Below are positions 45,321 through 53,188 of a DNA stretch of 64,000 bases, piece by piece. A program made the translations under genes and the position numbers. The notes under the pieces were generated by a model. It saw only the letters and a program-made list of their open reading frames with translations, was not told where the DNA came from and did not search any database. This stretch comes from Paraburkholderia agricolaris (GTDB taxonomy: Bacteria; Pseudomonadota; Gammaproteobacteria; Burkholderiales; Burkholderiaceae). The DNA is taken from assembly GCF_009455635.1 (NCBI RefSeq), contig NZ_QPER01000002.1, positions 1,674,001 through 1,738,000 on the forward strand. The letters run 5' to 3'. Position 1 is the first letter of the stretch. Every line of letters starts with the position of its first letter.

Positions 45321-47174
45321 TCAACTGAGCTTCCAGACCGACACACCGGCGTCGTCAATATCGATCCGGCAGGGGCTTCCTTCGCGCAGGCGGGTATCCT
45401 CGTTGGCGATATCGAACCGTACCCCCGCGATATTCAGCCTGACATACCGCTCGCCGCGCCGTAATTCGACCGCCTCGACCACGCCGGCATGCGCACCGTT
45501 GGGACAAAGATGCACGGCGTGGGACGAGATGCGCCACATCACGCGTTGCCCAGCGGAAATGGCTAGGTCGCTGTCGCCCGTTGCGATTGTCAAACCATTG
45601 CCGATCTCGATCCGACCCGGGGCGCTCATCGAACCCTCGCCGACATTGTGCAAGCCAAGCAGTTCGGCGACCCGCATCGAAGCCGGCTGTTCGAATACCG
45701 TGGCGATGGAGCCTGCCTGCAACACGCGGCCCTGTTCGACCACCAGCACTTCGTCGGCGAGGAGAGCCGCTTCGTCGGGATCGTGCGTGACGATGATGGT
45801 CACCGCGGCTATCTCGCGCTGCAAGGCTCGCAACGACTGCTGCAAACGCCGCCGCCGCGGCGTATCGAGCGCCGCGAACGGCTCATCGAACAGCAACAAT
45901 TCGCTATGACGCGTGAGCGCCCGGGCCAGCGCCACACGCTGCCGCTGACCGAACGACAACTGATGCGGCAAGCGCGCGACCAGTTGCGCGAGGCCCAGAT
46001 GATCGAGCCAGTAGCGCGCGCTGGCGGCATCGGCGTCGACCGGAAACGCGAGTTGCTGCGCGACCGTCATGTGCGGAAACAGACCGTAGTCTTGCGGCAT
46101 ATAACCGATCTGGCGGCGCTCGGGCGGCAGCGGGCTCAAATCGGTTGCGCCGAGCCGGACGGAACAGGATGCGTTGGATTCGAGCCCTGCAATCAGGCGC
46201 AATGCCAGCGATTTGCCCGAGCCCGACGGTCCGATGATCGCCAGCCGCCGCGTCGCGGGTGTCCATGCGATGTCGAGTTCGAACGCGCCCAGGCGGCGTT
46301 GCAAATGAAAGGTGAGACGCCGGCCGGTGGTCTCGCCCCGGCTGGCGGTGAGATCCGTGCCGGGCTCCGGCGCGTCGTCGCCGTTTTCGGTTTGTTCGAG
46401 CGCGGATTTCTGCCGAAGGCTATAGATCGACAGCGCCGCGCAAACAATCGCAATGGCGAGCGTTGGCAGCAGCAGGGGCATCATCGCCGGCAGACCCTGG
46501 CCGCCGAATACGACGTACGTATACACCGGCAGCGAGTACGGGTGATAGGCCACCATCACCGTCGCGCCGAATTCGCCGAACGCACGCAGCCAGGCGAGCG
46601 CTAGTCCTGCACGAATCGCCGGCCACGCGACCGGCAACATCACGCGGAAAAAGCGGCTGCCCGCATGGTGACCGAGCGTGGCGGCCACGTCGTCGAGCAC
46701 CGGGTCCACGGCGGCAAACGCCGATTTCGCGGCGATGATCAGGAAGGGCGCGGCCACGAAGACTTCCGCGAGCACGATGCCGGCAAACGAATCCGTCAGC
46801 GCCCCGTTTGTGAACTGGCCGACCCAGCTATACGGGCCGAGCAGAAACAGCAGCAGCACGCCGCTCGTGAGCGGCGGCAAGGCGAGCGGCAACTGCACGA
46901 CGAAGCCGAGCAGCGCCATCTTGCGCGAGTTCGAACGTGCCAGCAGATAGCCGAGCGGCACGCCGCCGAGCAGAATCACGAGCGAGGCCACACTGGCGCT
47001 CGCCGCCGAGATGCCGACCGCCGACCACACCGCGCGCCAGTCGACATTCGGCCAGTCGGCCGCGCCGAGTTGCGGCACGCTCGCGACAAACGGCGCGCAC
47101 AGATAGACGGCAAGCAGCGCCGCCAGCCACAGCAGCGGTCGCGCGGCGGACCGGTTTACCGCCTGTTTTGCCAC
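45321..47174 (-). CDS. modBC: Fused ModB-ModC molybdate/tungstate ABC transporter
   Basis: One 617-residue chain carries both the permease and the ATPase of an oxyanion importer. Residues 1-255: six hydrophobic segments and the ModB-type loop AWLRAFGEFGATVMV at 194-208. Residues 256-290: linker. Residues 290-490: ABC ATPase with GPSGSGKS 315-322, LSFGQRQ 406-412 and LLLFDEP 426-432. The last 80 residues are a MOP/TOBE-like domain (GVVEAVELRRGERYVRLNI). The start is a GTG one base after the modA stop, so it is translated by coupling. A ModE-like site lies upstream of modA. Confidence 0.9.
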   Translation of the reverse strand: MAKQAVNRSAARPLLWLAALLAVYLCAPFVASVPQLGAADWPNVDWRAVWSAVGISAASASVASLVILLGGVPLGYLLARSNSRKMALLGFVVQLPLALPPLTSGVLLLFLLGPYSWVGQFTNGALTDSFAGIVLAEVFVAAPFLIIAAKSAFAAVDPVLDDVAATLGHHAGSRFFRVMLPVAWPAIRAGLALAWLRAFGEFGATVMVAYHPYSLPVYTYVVFGGQGLPAMMPLLLPTLAIAIVCAALSIYSLRQKSALEQTENGDDAPEPGTDLTASRGETTGRRLTFHLQRRLGAFELDIAWTPATRRLAIIGPSGSGKSLALRLIAGLESNASCSVRLGATDLSPLPPERRQIGYMPQDYGLFPHMTVAQQLAFPVDADAASARYWLDHLGLAQLVARLPHQLSFGQRQRVALARALTRHSELLLFDEPFAALDTPRRRRLQQSLRALQREIAAVTIIVTHDPDEAALLADEVLVVEQGRVLQAGSIATVFEQPASMRVAELLGLHNVGEGSMSAPGRIEIGNGLTIATGDSDLAISAGQRVMWRISSHAVHLCPNGAHAGVVEAVELRRGERYVRLNIAGVRFDIANEDTRLREGSPCRIDIDDAGVSVWKLS

Positions 47175-47175
47175 C

Positions 47176-48051
47176 TTACTGTGCAGCGTCGATCACGGCC
47201 TGGACCGAAGGCGGCATTCCTTGTACATCGCCGGTAATGGTCGGTTTGATCACATCGACGCCGTGTTGCTTGAGCAGCGCGCGGCCTTGCGCGCTCAGCA
47301 GGAAGTCGACGAAGCTGCTCGCGCCGTCACGGTTCGGGGCGTCGCTCAGAATCGTCAGCGTGTAGCTTGCTTTAGCCTGCAATTCGGGCGCCGGACGGAG
47401 CGCCGGAATTTTCAGGTCGGAGGTTTCGGTCGAGTAGAAGAAGCCGGCGTCGAGCTGACCGGATTGCAGGCGGCCCACCAGCGTTTCTTCAGGCAAAACC
47501 TGAGCGGGGTTCTCCGCGTCGCCCAGCGTTTTTTCGACGAGATCCGGTTGATGGTAGAGCGCCGCGGCCTTCGTCATCATCTCGACGGTGAAGGCGCCCT
47601 TCGGATCCAGCTTCGGATCAGTACGGCCGATGCGGATGCCCGGTTCCTGCAGCACCTGGTCCCAGCGCTTGCTCCTGAAGTCCGCCGCGAATTTGCTTTG
47701 CGGGTTGTAGCCGATCATCAGCGGCGATTCGGCGAAGTTCACATACCACGTCACATGATTGCCGTTCGCCTCGCCCATCAGGCTGGTATTCACCTTCGGG
47801 CTGGCGCTGATGAATACGTCGCCGCGCCGCAGTTTGCCCTTGATTTCGTTGGCGATCTTGTTCGAGCCCGCTGCATAGCCACGGAAATGCTGGCCGGTCG
47901 CCTTTTCAAAGGCGGGGCCGACGCTGCGCTCCATCAGATTGACGAGCGAACCGGCGTACAGCACGTTGACCGTATTGTCCTGCGCGAAGGCGGGTGCGGC
48001 CGTCACCACGCCGGTGACGACAACGAAAGATGCCAGCAGCTTGCGAATCAT
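47176..48051 (-). CDS. modA: ModA/WtpA-like molybdate or tungstate binding protein
   Basis: Periplasmic binding protein of 291 residues for the fused transporter. Signal peptide (MIRKLLASFVVVTGVVTAAP, cleavage after AFA) followed by VNVLYAGSLVNLMERSVGPA, the YAGSL block of WtpA/ModA proteins, then RGDVFISASPKVN, FAESPLMIGYNPQSK and LDAGFFYSTE. Oxyanion specificity (Mo against W) cannot be read, but the ModE-like operator and gene neighbours favour molybdate. First gene of the modA-modBC operon. Confidence 0.88.
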   Translation of the reverse strand: MIRKLLASFVVVTGVVTAAPAFAQDNTVNVLYAGSLVNLMERSVGPAFEKATGQHFRGYAAGSNKIANEIKGKLRRGDVFISASPKVNTSLMGEANGNHVTWYVNFAESPLMIGYNPQSKFAADFRSKRWDQVLQEPGIRIGRTDPKLDPKGAFTVEMMTKAAALYHQPDLVEKTLGDAENPAQVLPEETLVGRLQSGQLDAGFFYSTETSDLKIPALRPAPELQAKASYTLTILSDAPNRDGASSFVDFLLSAQGRALLKQHGVDVIKPTITGDVQGMPPSVQAVIDAAQ

Positions 48052-48067
48052 GCGATTAACCCCGATG

Positions 48068-48091
48068 CGTTATTAAGAGCGATATATTACG
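48068..48091. promoter_or_regulatory. ModE-like operator in front of modA
   Basis: CGTTATTA-N8-ATATTACG, a 24-bp imperfect inverted repeat ending 17 bases before the modA ATG. It has the same spacing and outer CG/ACG bases as three other sites in this locus. Confidence 0.75.
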
Positions 48092-48138
48092 ACGTCATCG
48101 CCTTGCGTTGTGCGTCGTTGCGCGTCTGGTCCGCTCAA

Positions 48139-49110
48139 TTAATTGAGCGGGAAAGTCCGCACGTAGCTGGTGCCGCCCGTGCTGCCGGCGCGGTCGACGG
48201 CGTATAGCAGGTGCCGCGGCGCATCGACGGCCACGCCACGAGCGTCCTGAAAGTCGTTTGCAAGCAGGCTGGTGGTGCCGTCCGGCGCGATCCGGCAGAG
48301 GCCGCTCGTGTTGCACTTGGTGTAGAGGGTGCCGCTCGCGTCGACGGCCATCAGGTCGGGACTGTTGATCTGCACGAGCGTCGCGCCAGGTGCGACCGCC
48401 TGCGATCCGGCGAGCAGCGCACTCAGGCTCGATTTGACGATGTTGTTGTTTGCCTGGTCGGAGACATACACGGTATCGCCCGACACGGCCACGCCGACCG
48501 GCTTGCCGAGGCCTGTCAGCAGGTCGCGCTCGACGGCGGTATGCGCGTTCGGGTCGTAAGTGATTAGGCTCAGGCCGCCTTGTGGCGGCGCGCTGCCGTT
48601 TTTGATAAACCACGTGGACAGCAGCCGGTTCGACCCGATCGAGATGAGCCCGAGGCGGCGGCGTGCCGGATTGGGGCCGCTCAGCGGCGCAATCGTGTCC
48701 GCACCCGTGATGCTGAATACCGCGCTCGCGGTGCCGAAGCCGAAGCGTTCGATCATCAGCGTGCCGGCATCGGCAAAGCTCAACTGGCTCAGGCTGTTCG
48801 CCTGGCCGGCCACGACCGGCACGGTGGCGTAGTGAGAAAAGGTGTGGCCGTCGGGGGAGGACAGTACGCCGTTGGTCTGGTCGTCGGTGATAAAGACGGC
48901 GCCGTCGGCCGCGCGTACCGCGATGCCGTTTGGCGCGGCGCTGACGGCGATACGTTGCGGAACAGCCGCGACGTCGTCGCCGCCGCAGCCCGCTAGCGAC
49001 GCGATCAGACCACAACTGACGAGGGCGAAGCGGGTGGTGCGTAACAGAGGCGAGAAGCGTGTAGAGAAGCAGGACGAGAAGCGTGACGCGAAGCGGCTAG
49101 AGAGGCGCAT
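48139..49110 (-). CDS. Lipoprotein with NHL/beta-propeller-like repeats
   Basis: Exported protein of 323 residues. After a polar, Arg/Ser/Phe-rich start there is a hydrophobic segment and a lipobox SLAGC (CGLIASLAGCGGDD), so it should be anchored to the outer membrane. The mature part has repeated blade-like blocks ending in PNGIAVRAADGAVFITDDQT, KPVGVAVSGDTVYVSDQANN, SPDLMAVDASGTLYTKC and DARGVAVDAPRHLLYAVDRA, as in NHL/SMP-30 propellers. Function unknown. AGGAG five bases before the ATG. It lies between the modA operator and another ModE-like site but is not clearly part of that regulon. Confidence 0.85.
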   Translation of the reverse strand: MRLSSRFASRFSSCFSTRFSPLLRTTRFALVSCGLIASLAGCGGDDVAAVPQRIAVSAAPNGIAVRAADGAVFITDDQTNGVLSSPDGHTFSHYATVPVVAGQANSLSQLSFADAGTLMIERFGFGTASAVFSITGADTIAPLSGPNPARRRLGLISIGSNRLLSTWFIKNGSAPPQGGLSLITYDPNAHTAVERDLLTGLGKPVGVAVSGDTVYVSDQANNNIVKSSLSALLAGSQAVAPGATLVQINSPDLMAVDASGTLYTKCNTSGLCRIAPDGTTSLLANDFQDARGVAVDAPRHLLYAVDRAGSTGGTSYVRTFPLN

Positions 49111-49269
49111 GTAATCTCCTGAGCGGCCGGATCGAAGGCCGGCCGCGAAGCCGGCTGGTCGACGCGAGCCGTGAATTTTTATAGGAGTGGATGACGTCGG
49201 CGAAATGGTCGATATGCCTGGCGATATAGTGCGTATCGATGCATTTTTGCGCCATGGCGATCATCGCAG

Positions 49270-49293
49270 CGTAATATACACACGGACATAACG
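49270..49293. promoter_or_regulatory. ModE-like operator in front of the mopterin-nifQ-modE genes
   Basis: CGTAATAT-N8-ACATAACG, 24 bp, 44 bases before the ATG at 49338. Confidence 0.75.
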
Positions 49294-49337
49294 AACGAAC
49301 AAGCCGCTCAGACACGAAATGCTGGAGATAAGCGCTT

Positions 49338-49826
49338 ATGGATAGTGTGAATGTGATTGCCGCGCCTGCCGTCGAAAGCGCGCTCGTCCTGTGCGGACGA
49401 TTCCAGCGCCTGTTGTCTTTCGACCTCGAGCGGCTCAAGGCGTACGAAAGCGTGCTGTCCACGCCGTTCGACCTGCGCTGCTATACGACGAACCGTTTCA
49501 TCCGCAGTGTCGAGCCATACCGCGGCGTGCGTTTGACGACCCTGCTCTCGGAAGCGGGCCTGCCGAACGAGGTGCCGGGCGAGTTCAAGCGTACGGTATT
49601 CGTGGCCGTGGGACACGATGGTTACGTTGTGACGTTTTCATGGCACGAGTTGTTCAACACCCCGATCGGCGAGAACGTGCTGGTCGCATACGAATGCGGC
49701 GGCCGCGCGCTCGACGCCGAAGACGGCGCGCCGATTCTGTTTTCCGGCTCGGACATTCTGCCCGCCCCACGCCACGTCAAACGTCTCGCCCGTATCGAGG
49801 CGCATGTTTTGAGGCCGTTGGGGTAG
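49338..49826 (+). CDS. Small molybdopterin-oxidoreductase-like protein (sulfite-oxidase fold)
   Basis: Protein of 162 residues that matches one domain of the sulfite-oxidase/YedY fold: ALVLCGRFQRLLSFDLERLK (entry strand and helix), YESVLSTPFDLRCYTTNRFI, YRGVRLTTLLSEAGLP, VFVAVGHDGYVVTFSWHELF, and a closing block with LFSGSDILPAPRHVKRLARI. The full family is about twice as long or more and binds the Mo cofactor through a Cys; here Cys48 (DLRCYTT) is the only nearby candidate. It has no signal peptide. First gene of a three-gene run with nifQ and modE behind a ModE-like site, so Mo-related function is likely. Confidence 0.8.
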   Translation: MDSVNVIAAPAVESALVLCGRFQRLLSFDLERLKAYESVLSTPFDLRCYTTNRFIRSVEPYRGVRLTTLLSEAGLPNEVPGEFKRTVFVAVGHDGYVVTFSWHELFNTPIGENVLVAYECGGRALDAEDGAPILFSGSDILPAPRHVKRLARIEAHVLRPLG

Positions 49827-49880
49827 GCGATCTGGGCGACTGGCGTAACATGATCCGTTGCCCATCATTGCGTTACTGCC

Positions 49881-50516
49881 ATGCCTGACGAACCGCTTTC
49901 GCCTGCTGTTGGAGGTGCCGTGCCCGGCGCCGCGCCGCTGCGTACACCGCTCGATGAGCCGGTTGCCGAGCGCACGGCCAGGTGGCTGGCTGGGGCGACG
50001 GACGCCGCCTCGCCCGATACACAACTGTTCGCCAGACTGATTGCCGTGCGCGACGTGCGTGACGAACTTGCGTTGCTGGGCTTGCCGCAGCCGGCATGGC
50101 GCGCGCTAGTGGCGCGGCACTTCGCGCATGCGCCCGCGCTTGTGCCGCTGTCTGCGTTGCCACCTGTGGACACCGGCGAACACGCGGCATTCGTCGACAC
50201 GTTGCGCGCGCTCCTGTTCACGTATGCCAGCGCCACCGTCGATGCGGACGACGCCCACTGTCTTGCTTCGATCATCGCGCACGCATGCCTGCGGCCCGAT
50301 CACCTGTGGCGTGACCTCGGTCTTGCGGGCCGCGAAGAGGTCACCTGGATGCTGACGCGTTATTTCCCGAAGCTCGTCGGTTTGAATGTCGACAATCTGC
50401 GCTGGAAGAAATTCCTTGCCCAGCAACGCGCGCTTTCGCTAGGGCTTGAGCCCGGCCCGGCTCCCGGTTGTCCGGGTTGCGAAGACTACGGGCATTGCTT
50501 TCCCGGCCGCCATTGA
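49881..50516 (+). CDS. nifQ: NifQ-family molybdenum protein with altered cysteine motif
   Basis: Protein of 211 residues. The C-terminal half carries the NifQ pattern: DHLWRDLGLAGREEVTWMLT, RYFPKLVGLNVDNLRWKKFL and the Cys motif GCPGCEDYGHCF. NifQ donates molybdenum from a Mo-Fe-S cluster for FeMo-cofactor assembly. The usual motif is C-x4-C-x2-C-x5-C; here the last three Cys are kept but the first position is Gly. The first 100 residues are Ala/Leu-rich and variable. No nif structural gene is present; the neighbours are a Mo enzyme-like gene and modE, so a general Mo-handling role is more likely than nitrogen fixation. Confidence 0.85.
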   Translation: MPDEPLSPAVGGAVPGAAPLRTPLDEPVAERTARWLAGATDAASPDTQLFARLIAVRDVRDELALLGLPQPAWRALVARHFAHAPALVPLSALPPVDTGEHAAFVDTLRALLFTYASATVDADDAHCLASIIAHACLRPDHLWRDLGLAGREEVTWMLTRYFPKLVGLNVDNLRWKKFLAQQRALSLGLEPGPAPGCPGCEDYGHCFPGRH

Positions 50517-50568
50517 AGGCCGTTTAGCCTGGGTGGCAGGGCGAGGCGGTTCGTGTATCCTTTCGCGC

Positions 50569-50967
50569 ATGGCTGATACCGCGAAAACCAAACCAAGACC
50601 CGCCACGAAATCCGCGAAACCGCGCCCCGAAGTGCGCTTCAGAATGCGCATTCTGAGCGGCGACGCCGTTGCGCTCGGGCCAGGCAAAGTCGAACTGCTC
50701 GAAGCTGTGCGCGAATACGGCTCGATCTCGGCGGCGGCGCGCAGTCTCGGCATGTCGTACCGGCGCGCGTGGCTGCTGATCGACGAGTTGAACCGCTCGC
50801 TCAAAGTGCCCGCTACCCATTCGGAGCAGGGAGGTCAGAGCGGCGGCGGCTGCACGTTGACGCCGGTGGGCGAAGACATCATTCGTCTGTACCGCGAGGT
50901 CGAAATCGAGGCGCAACGAAGCTGCACAAAACAGATCGCCGAGTTGACCCGGCTGATTCGCCCGTGA
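50569..50967 (+). CDS. modE: ModE-type molybdate regulator, single HTH domain
   Basis: DNA-binding regulator of 132 residues. The winged helix is that of ModE: RILSGDAVALGPGKVELLEA, VREYGSISAAARSLGMSYRR, AWLLIDELNRSL, and the wing with GGGCTLTPVGEDIIRLYREV. The molybdate-binding MOP domains of full-length ModE (E. coli, about 260 residues) are absent, so Mo sensing must come from elsewhere. The ATG at 50569 is 52 bp after nifQ. Four ModE-like operators in the 48-53 kb region are its probable targets, one of them in front of its own unit. Confidence 0.9.
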   Translation: MADTAKTKPRPATKSAKPRPEVRFRMRILSGDAVALGPGKVELLEAVREYGSISAAARSLGMSYRRAWLLIDELNRSLKVPATHSEQGGQSGGGCTLTPVGEDIIRLYREVEIEAQRSCTKQIAELTRLIRP

Positions 50968-51043
50968 GCTGCGAAGTGTCTTCCGGCTCAGTGTCCGGGG
51001 TTTAAGCGTAAGCGGCTGGTGACTACCTCTCGCCACCGGCAAC

Positions 51044-52396
51044 TCAGCTGTGGCGCAGGCAAAACGCCGAAGGCGGCGGATTACCCAACTGGGCAAGATG
51101 TTCGGGCCGCAGCCGGTCCACCAATTCGACGAAGCTCGCCACGCTCGCCGTGCGCAACGGGTAGTAGTCGATCTGGTGGCGCTCACATACCCGCTTGAGC
51201 GTAGTCATCGAATCGTGATCGACGCAGTCCACCGGAAACACGACGATATCCGCACCCGGCAACGCAGCGGCAAGCAAACCCTTGCGATCTTCCACGCCGC
51301 CGTCATGCACCACGAAATCACCGCCGGCGGCTTCCACCAGCCGCTTGAGCGCGGCATTCGAGCCGGGGCGGCCACCTACATACATGACCCGTTTGCCGCG
51401 TACGCTATCAAGGCTCGCTTGCCGCGTCCGGGCGGCGCCATGGGCGTGGGCGGCATCCACCGTAGCGCGCTCCAGTGCATCACATTCGCTTTGCACCAGT
51501 TTGAGGAGCGCTAGCGCCTGATCGTGGCTCTTGCGTAACGCGAGCGCCGCGCCTTGCTCCTGCAGTACCCGCTGTTCCGCGGCCTCACGGCGGCTGGTAT
51601 GCAGGGCCACCCGCTGGTCGGTGTCGGCCAGTTTGTCGCGCAGCCGGGATACTTCGGCTTCGAGATCCGTGGGGTCCGTCGGCGTTTGGCGCGCGGCAAG
51701 CGCGGTGAGCTGCGCGATCTGCTCATTGAGCGCGGCGATCGACGCATCGCGCTGCATGCTGATTTCATGCAAACGGGCTTGCTGCCGTTCGATTTTCTCT
51801 TTCAATTCGGCGTTCTCCGCTTCGAGTGCAACCAGCCTGCGGATGTCCGCGCGATTCGCCGCGCCGACCAGATGCGACAGCATGTGCAGTTCGCCGAACG
51901 CTTTCTGGCGCACGTGCAGGTTCGCATACGGATGCGTCATCAATGCCCAGTAAGTCGGTGGAATGTCGCCGTTTTTCAGCGCTTCGTCCCAGAGCTTCTG
52001 CAGTTCGACCTCGTCGGTGGCTTTGTCGAAGCGGCGGATCGCGGCCGCATAGTGCTCGTCGAGCAACTTGTGCAGGGCTTTGGCGCCCGCGCCGCCATCG
52101 ATCGCGAGTTCGACCGCCGAGTGATGAATCTCCAGATCGCTCGCGTCCCGGCTGTCGAGGGTAGTGAATTTAGGCACCAGCTTGCGCAGATCATGCGTGC
52201 TGAGACAGGTGCCGATGATCGAACAATGCAGTTGGCCGTCGAGCTCGGCGAGGCGCGCGCGCCGTTTGGTGTTCGAGAACGACGCCTTGGCGGGCGTGCA
52301 GCACGGATCGGCCGCGCGCAAGCCGGTCCCGGCCAGTTCGTCGCTGGACAGCTTGAGACGCGAGGGTTGAGCAAGGCGAAACGGGGGCGTGTGCAT
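51044..52396 (-). CDS. DUF2325 coiled-coil protein, predicted member of the ModE regulon
   Basis: Protein of 450 residues. N-terminal helical region (MHTPPFRLAQPSRLKLSSDE, with a CC and later HCSIIGTCLSTHDLRKL), a long coiled coil in the middle (ALEAENAELKEKIERQQARL), then the DUF2325 domain with a Rossmann-like pattern: VMYVGGRPGSNAALKRLVEA, DFVVHDGGVEDRKGLLAAAL, ADIVVFPVDCVDHDSMTTLK. The DUF is of unknown function. GAGG five bases before the ATG at 52396 favours that start over the ATG at 52438. A ModE-like site lies 88 bp upstream. Confidence 0.88.
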   Translation of the reverse strand: MHTPPFRLAQPSRLKLSSDELAGTGLRAADPCCTPAKASFSNTKRRARLAELDGQLHCSIIGTCLSTHDLRKLVPKFTTLDSRDASDLEIHHSAVELAIDGGAGAKALHKLLDEHYAAAIRRFDKATDEVELQKLWDEALKNGDIPPTYWALMTHPYANLHVRQKAFGELHMLSHLVGAANRADIRRLVALEAENAELKEKIERQQARLHEISMQRDASIAALNEQIAQLTALAARQTPTDPTDLEAEVSRLRDKLADTDQRVALHTSRREAAEQRVLQEQGAALALRKSHDQALALLKLVQSECDALERATVDAAHAHGAARTRQASLDSVRGKRVMYVGGRPGSNAALKRLVEAAGGDFVVHDGGVEDRKGLLAAALPGADIVVFPVDCVDHDSMTTLKRVCERHQIDYYPLRTASVASFVELVDRLRPEHLAQLGNPPPSAFCLRHS

Positions 52397-52483
52397 GAGG
52401 ACCTCGAATCCGGTTCTGGCGTCAGGCTGACTGAGCATGCGTGCTCGACATGCACGTCACGCACGGCAAGCAAGCGTCGCTTT

Positions 52484-52507
52484 CGATATATTCGAAAAGA
52501 TATAACG
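52484..52507. promoter_or_regulatory. ModE-like operator in front of the DUF2325 gene
   Basis: CGATATAT-N8-ATATAACG, the most symmetric of the four sites, in the gap between the DUF2325 gene and the upstream 176-residue gene. Confidence 0.8.
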
Positions 52508-52525
52508 CCGGGCAAATAAAAACGT

Positions 52526-53056
52526 TCATGTGTGGCTATGGCGATCCAGCACGTGCCCGACGCACAGGCCGATAAAGGCTGTGTCGAGCCGTTCGAGTTC
52601 CGCTACCACCTTGCGCAACGCGGCCAGATCGTTGCTATAGGCGTCCGAGAAAATCGCGTCGCGAAGCTGCTCGGCCGAGCGCGCCTCTTCAATCGACGCT
52701 TTCAGCTCGCGCAGGCGGACGAACGCCGCCGCCCTGGCCTCTTCGGCGAGGATCGAGAGCAACTGGTTCAATGAGTGCGAACCCGAGGTGCCCACCGAGG
52801 CGAAGTTCAGGCGATCGTCCGTCAGCATCGACACGAAGCGCTGCACGCTGCCATAAAGGCGCCGGTAAGCATCCACGACATCCCGGATCAACTCGGCGCG
52901 GCCTCGTTCGGACGCCGACTTGACCGCAACAATGGTCGACGAAAGCCCCTTCGGAACGCGTCCCGAAGGATTGGGCGAGGTGGACCGCACTATCGGTCGC
53001 GAGGTGGATGGCGCTGCGGGTCCCGCTGTAAGTTGCGCTGTAACTGGATTACGCAC
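52526..53056 (-). CDS. Uncharacterised helical protein, predicted member of the ModE regulon
   Basis: Protein of 176 residues starting at GTG with AGGAG nine bases upstream. The first 45 residues are Ser/Pro/Thr-rich; the rest is helical (ELIRDVVDAYRRLYGSVQRF, LLSILAEEARAAAFVRLREL, DLAALRKVVAELERLDTAFI). A histidine-containing tail ends the chain (GHVLDRHSHT). I recognise no family. A ModE-like site lies 78 bp upstream of its start and another just behind its stop, in front of the DUF2325 gene on the same strand. Confidence 0.75.
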   Translation of the reverse strand: MRNPVTAQLTAGPAAPSTSRPIVRSTSPNPSGRVPKGLSSTIVAVKSASERGRAELIRDVVDAYRRLYGSVQRFVSMLTDDRLNFASVGTSGSHSLNQLLSILAEEARAAAFVRLRELKASIEEARSAEQLRDAIFSDAYSNDLAALRKVVAELERLDTAFIGLCVGHVLDRHSHT

Positions 53057-53134
53057 CGCTGCTGGCTCCTGCTGGCTTGTTTCGCTTCATCGTGGGCGGG
53101 CGACAGGCGAGTCGCCGCGCTTCACGAAGCATAC

Positions 53135-53158
53135 CGTGATATTCGACAGGATATAACG
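53135..53158. promoter_or_regulatory. ModE-like operator in front of the 176-residue protein gene
   Basis: CGTGATAT-N8-ATATAACG, 24 bp; the right half is identical to that of the site at 52484-52507. Confidence 0.75.
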
Positions 53159-53188
53159 AAAGGCCGCGCGAGTGTTGCAGAGGCGGTC

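Noticed and set aside
49210..49233. Fifth ModE-like site (CGATATGC-N8-ATAGTGCG)
   Set aside because: Spacing fits but the inner bases of both halves depart from the four better sites.
49881..50516. Evidence for nitrogen fixation from nifQ
   Set aside because: No nifHDK, nifA, nifB or other nif gene; NifQ relatives occur with general Mo genes in non-fixing Burkholderiales.
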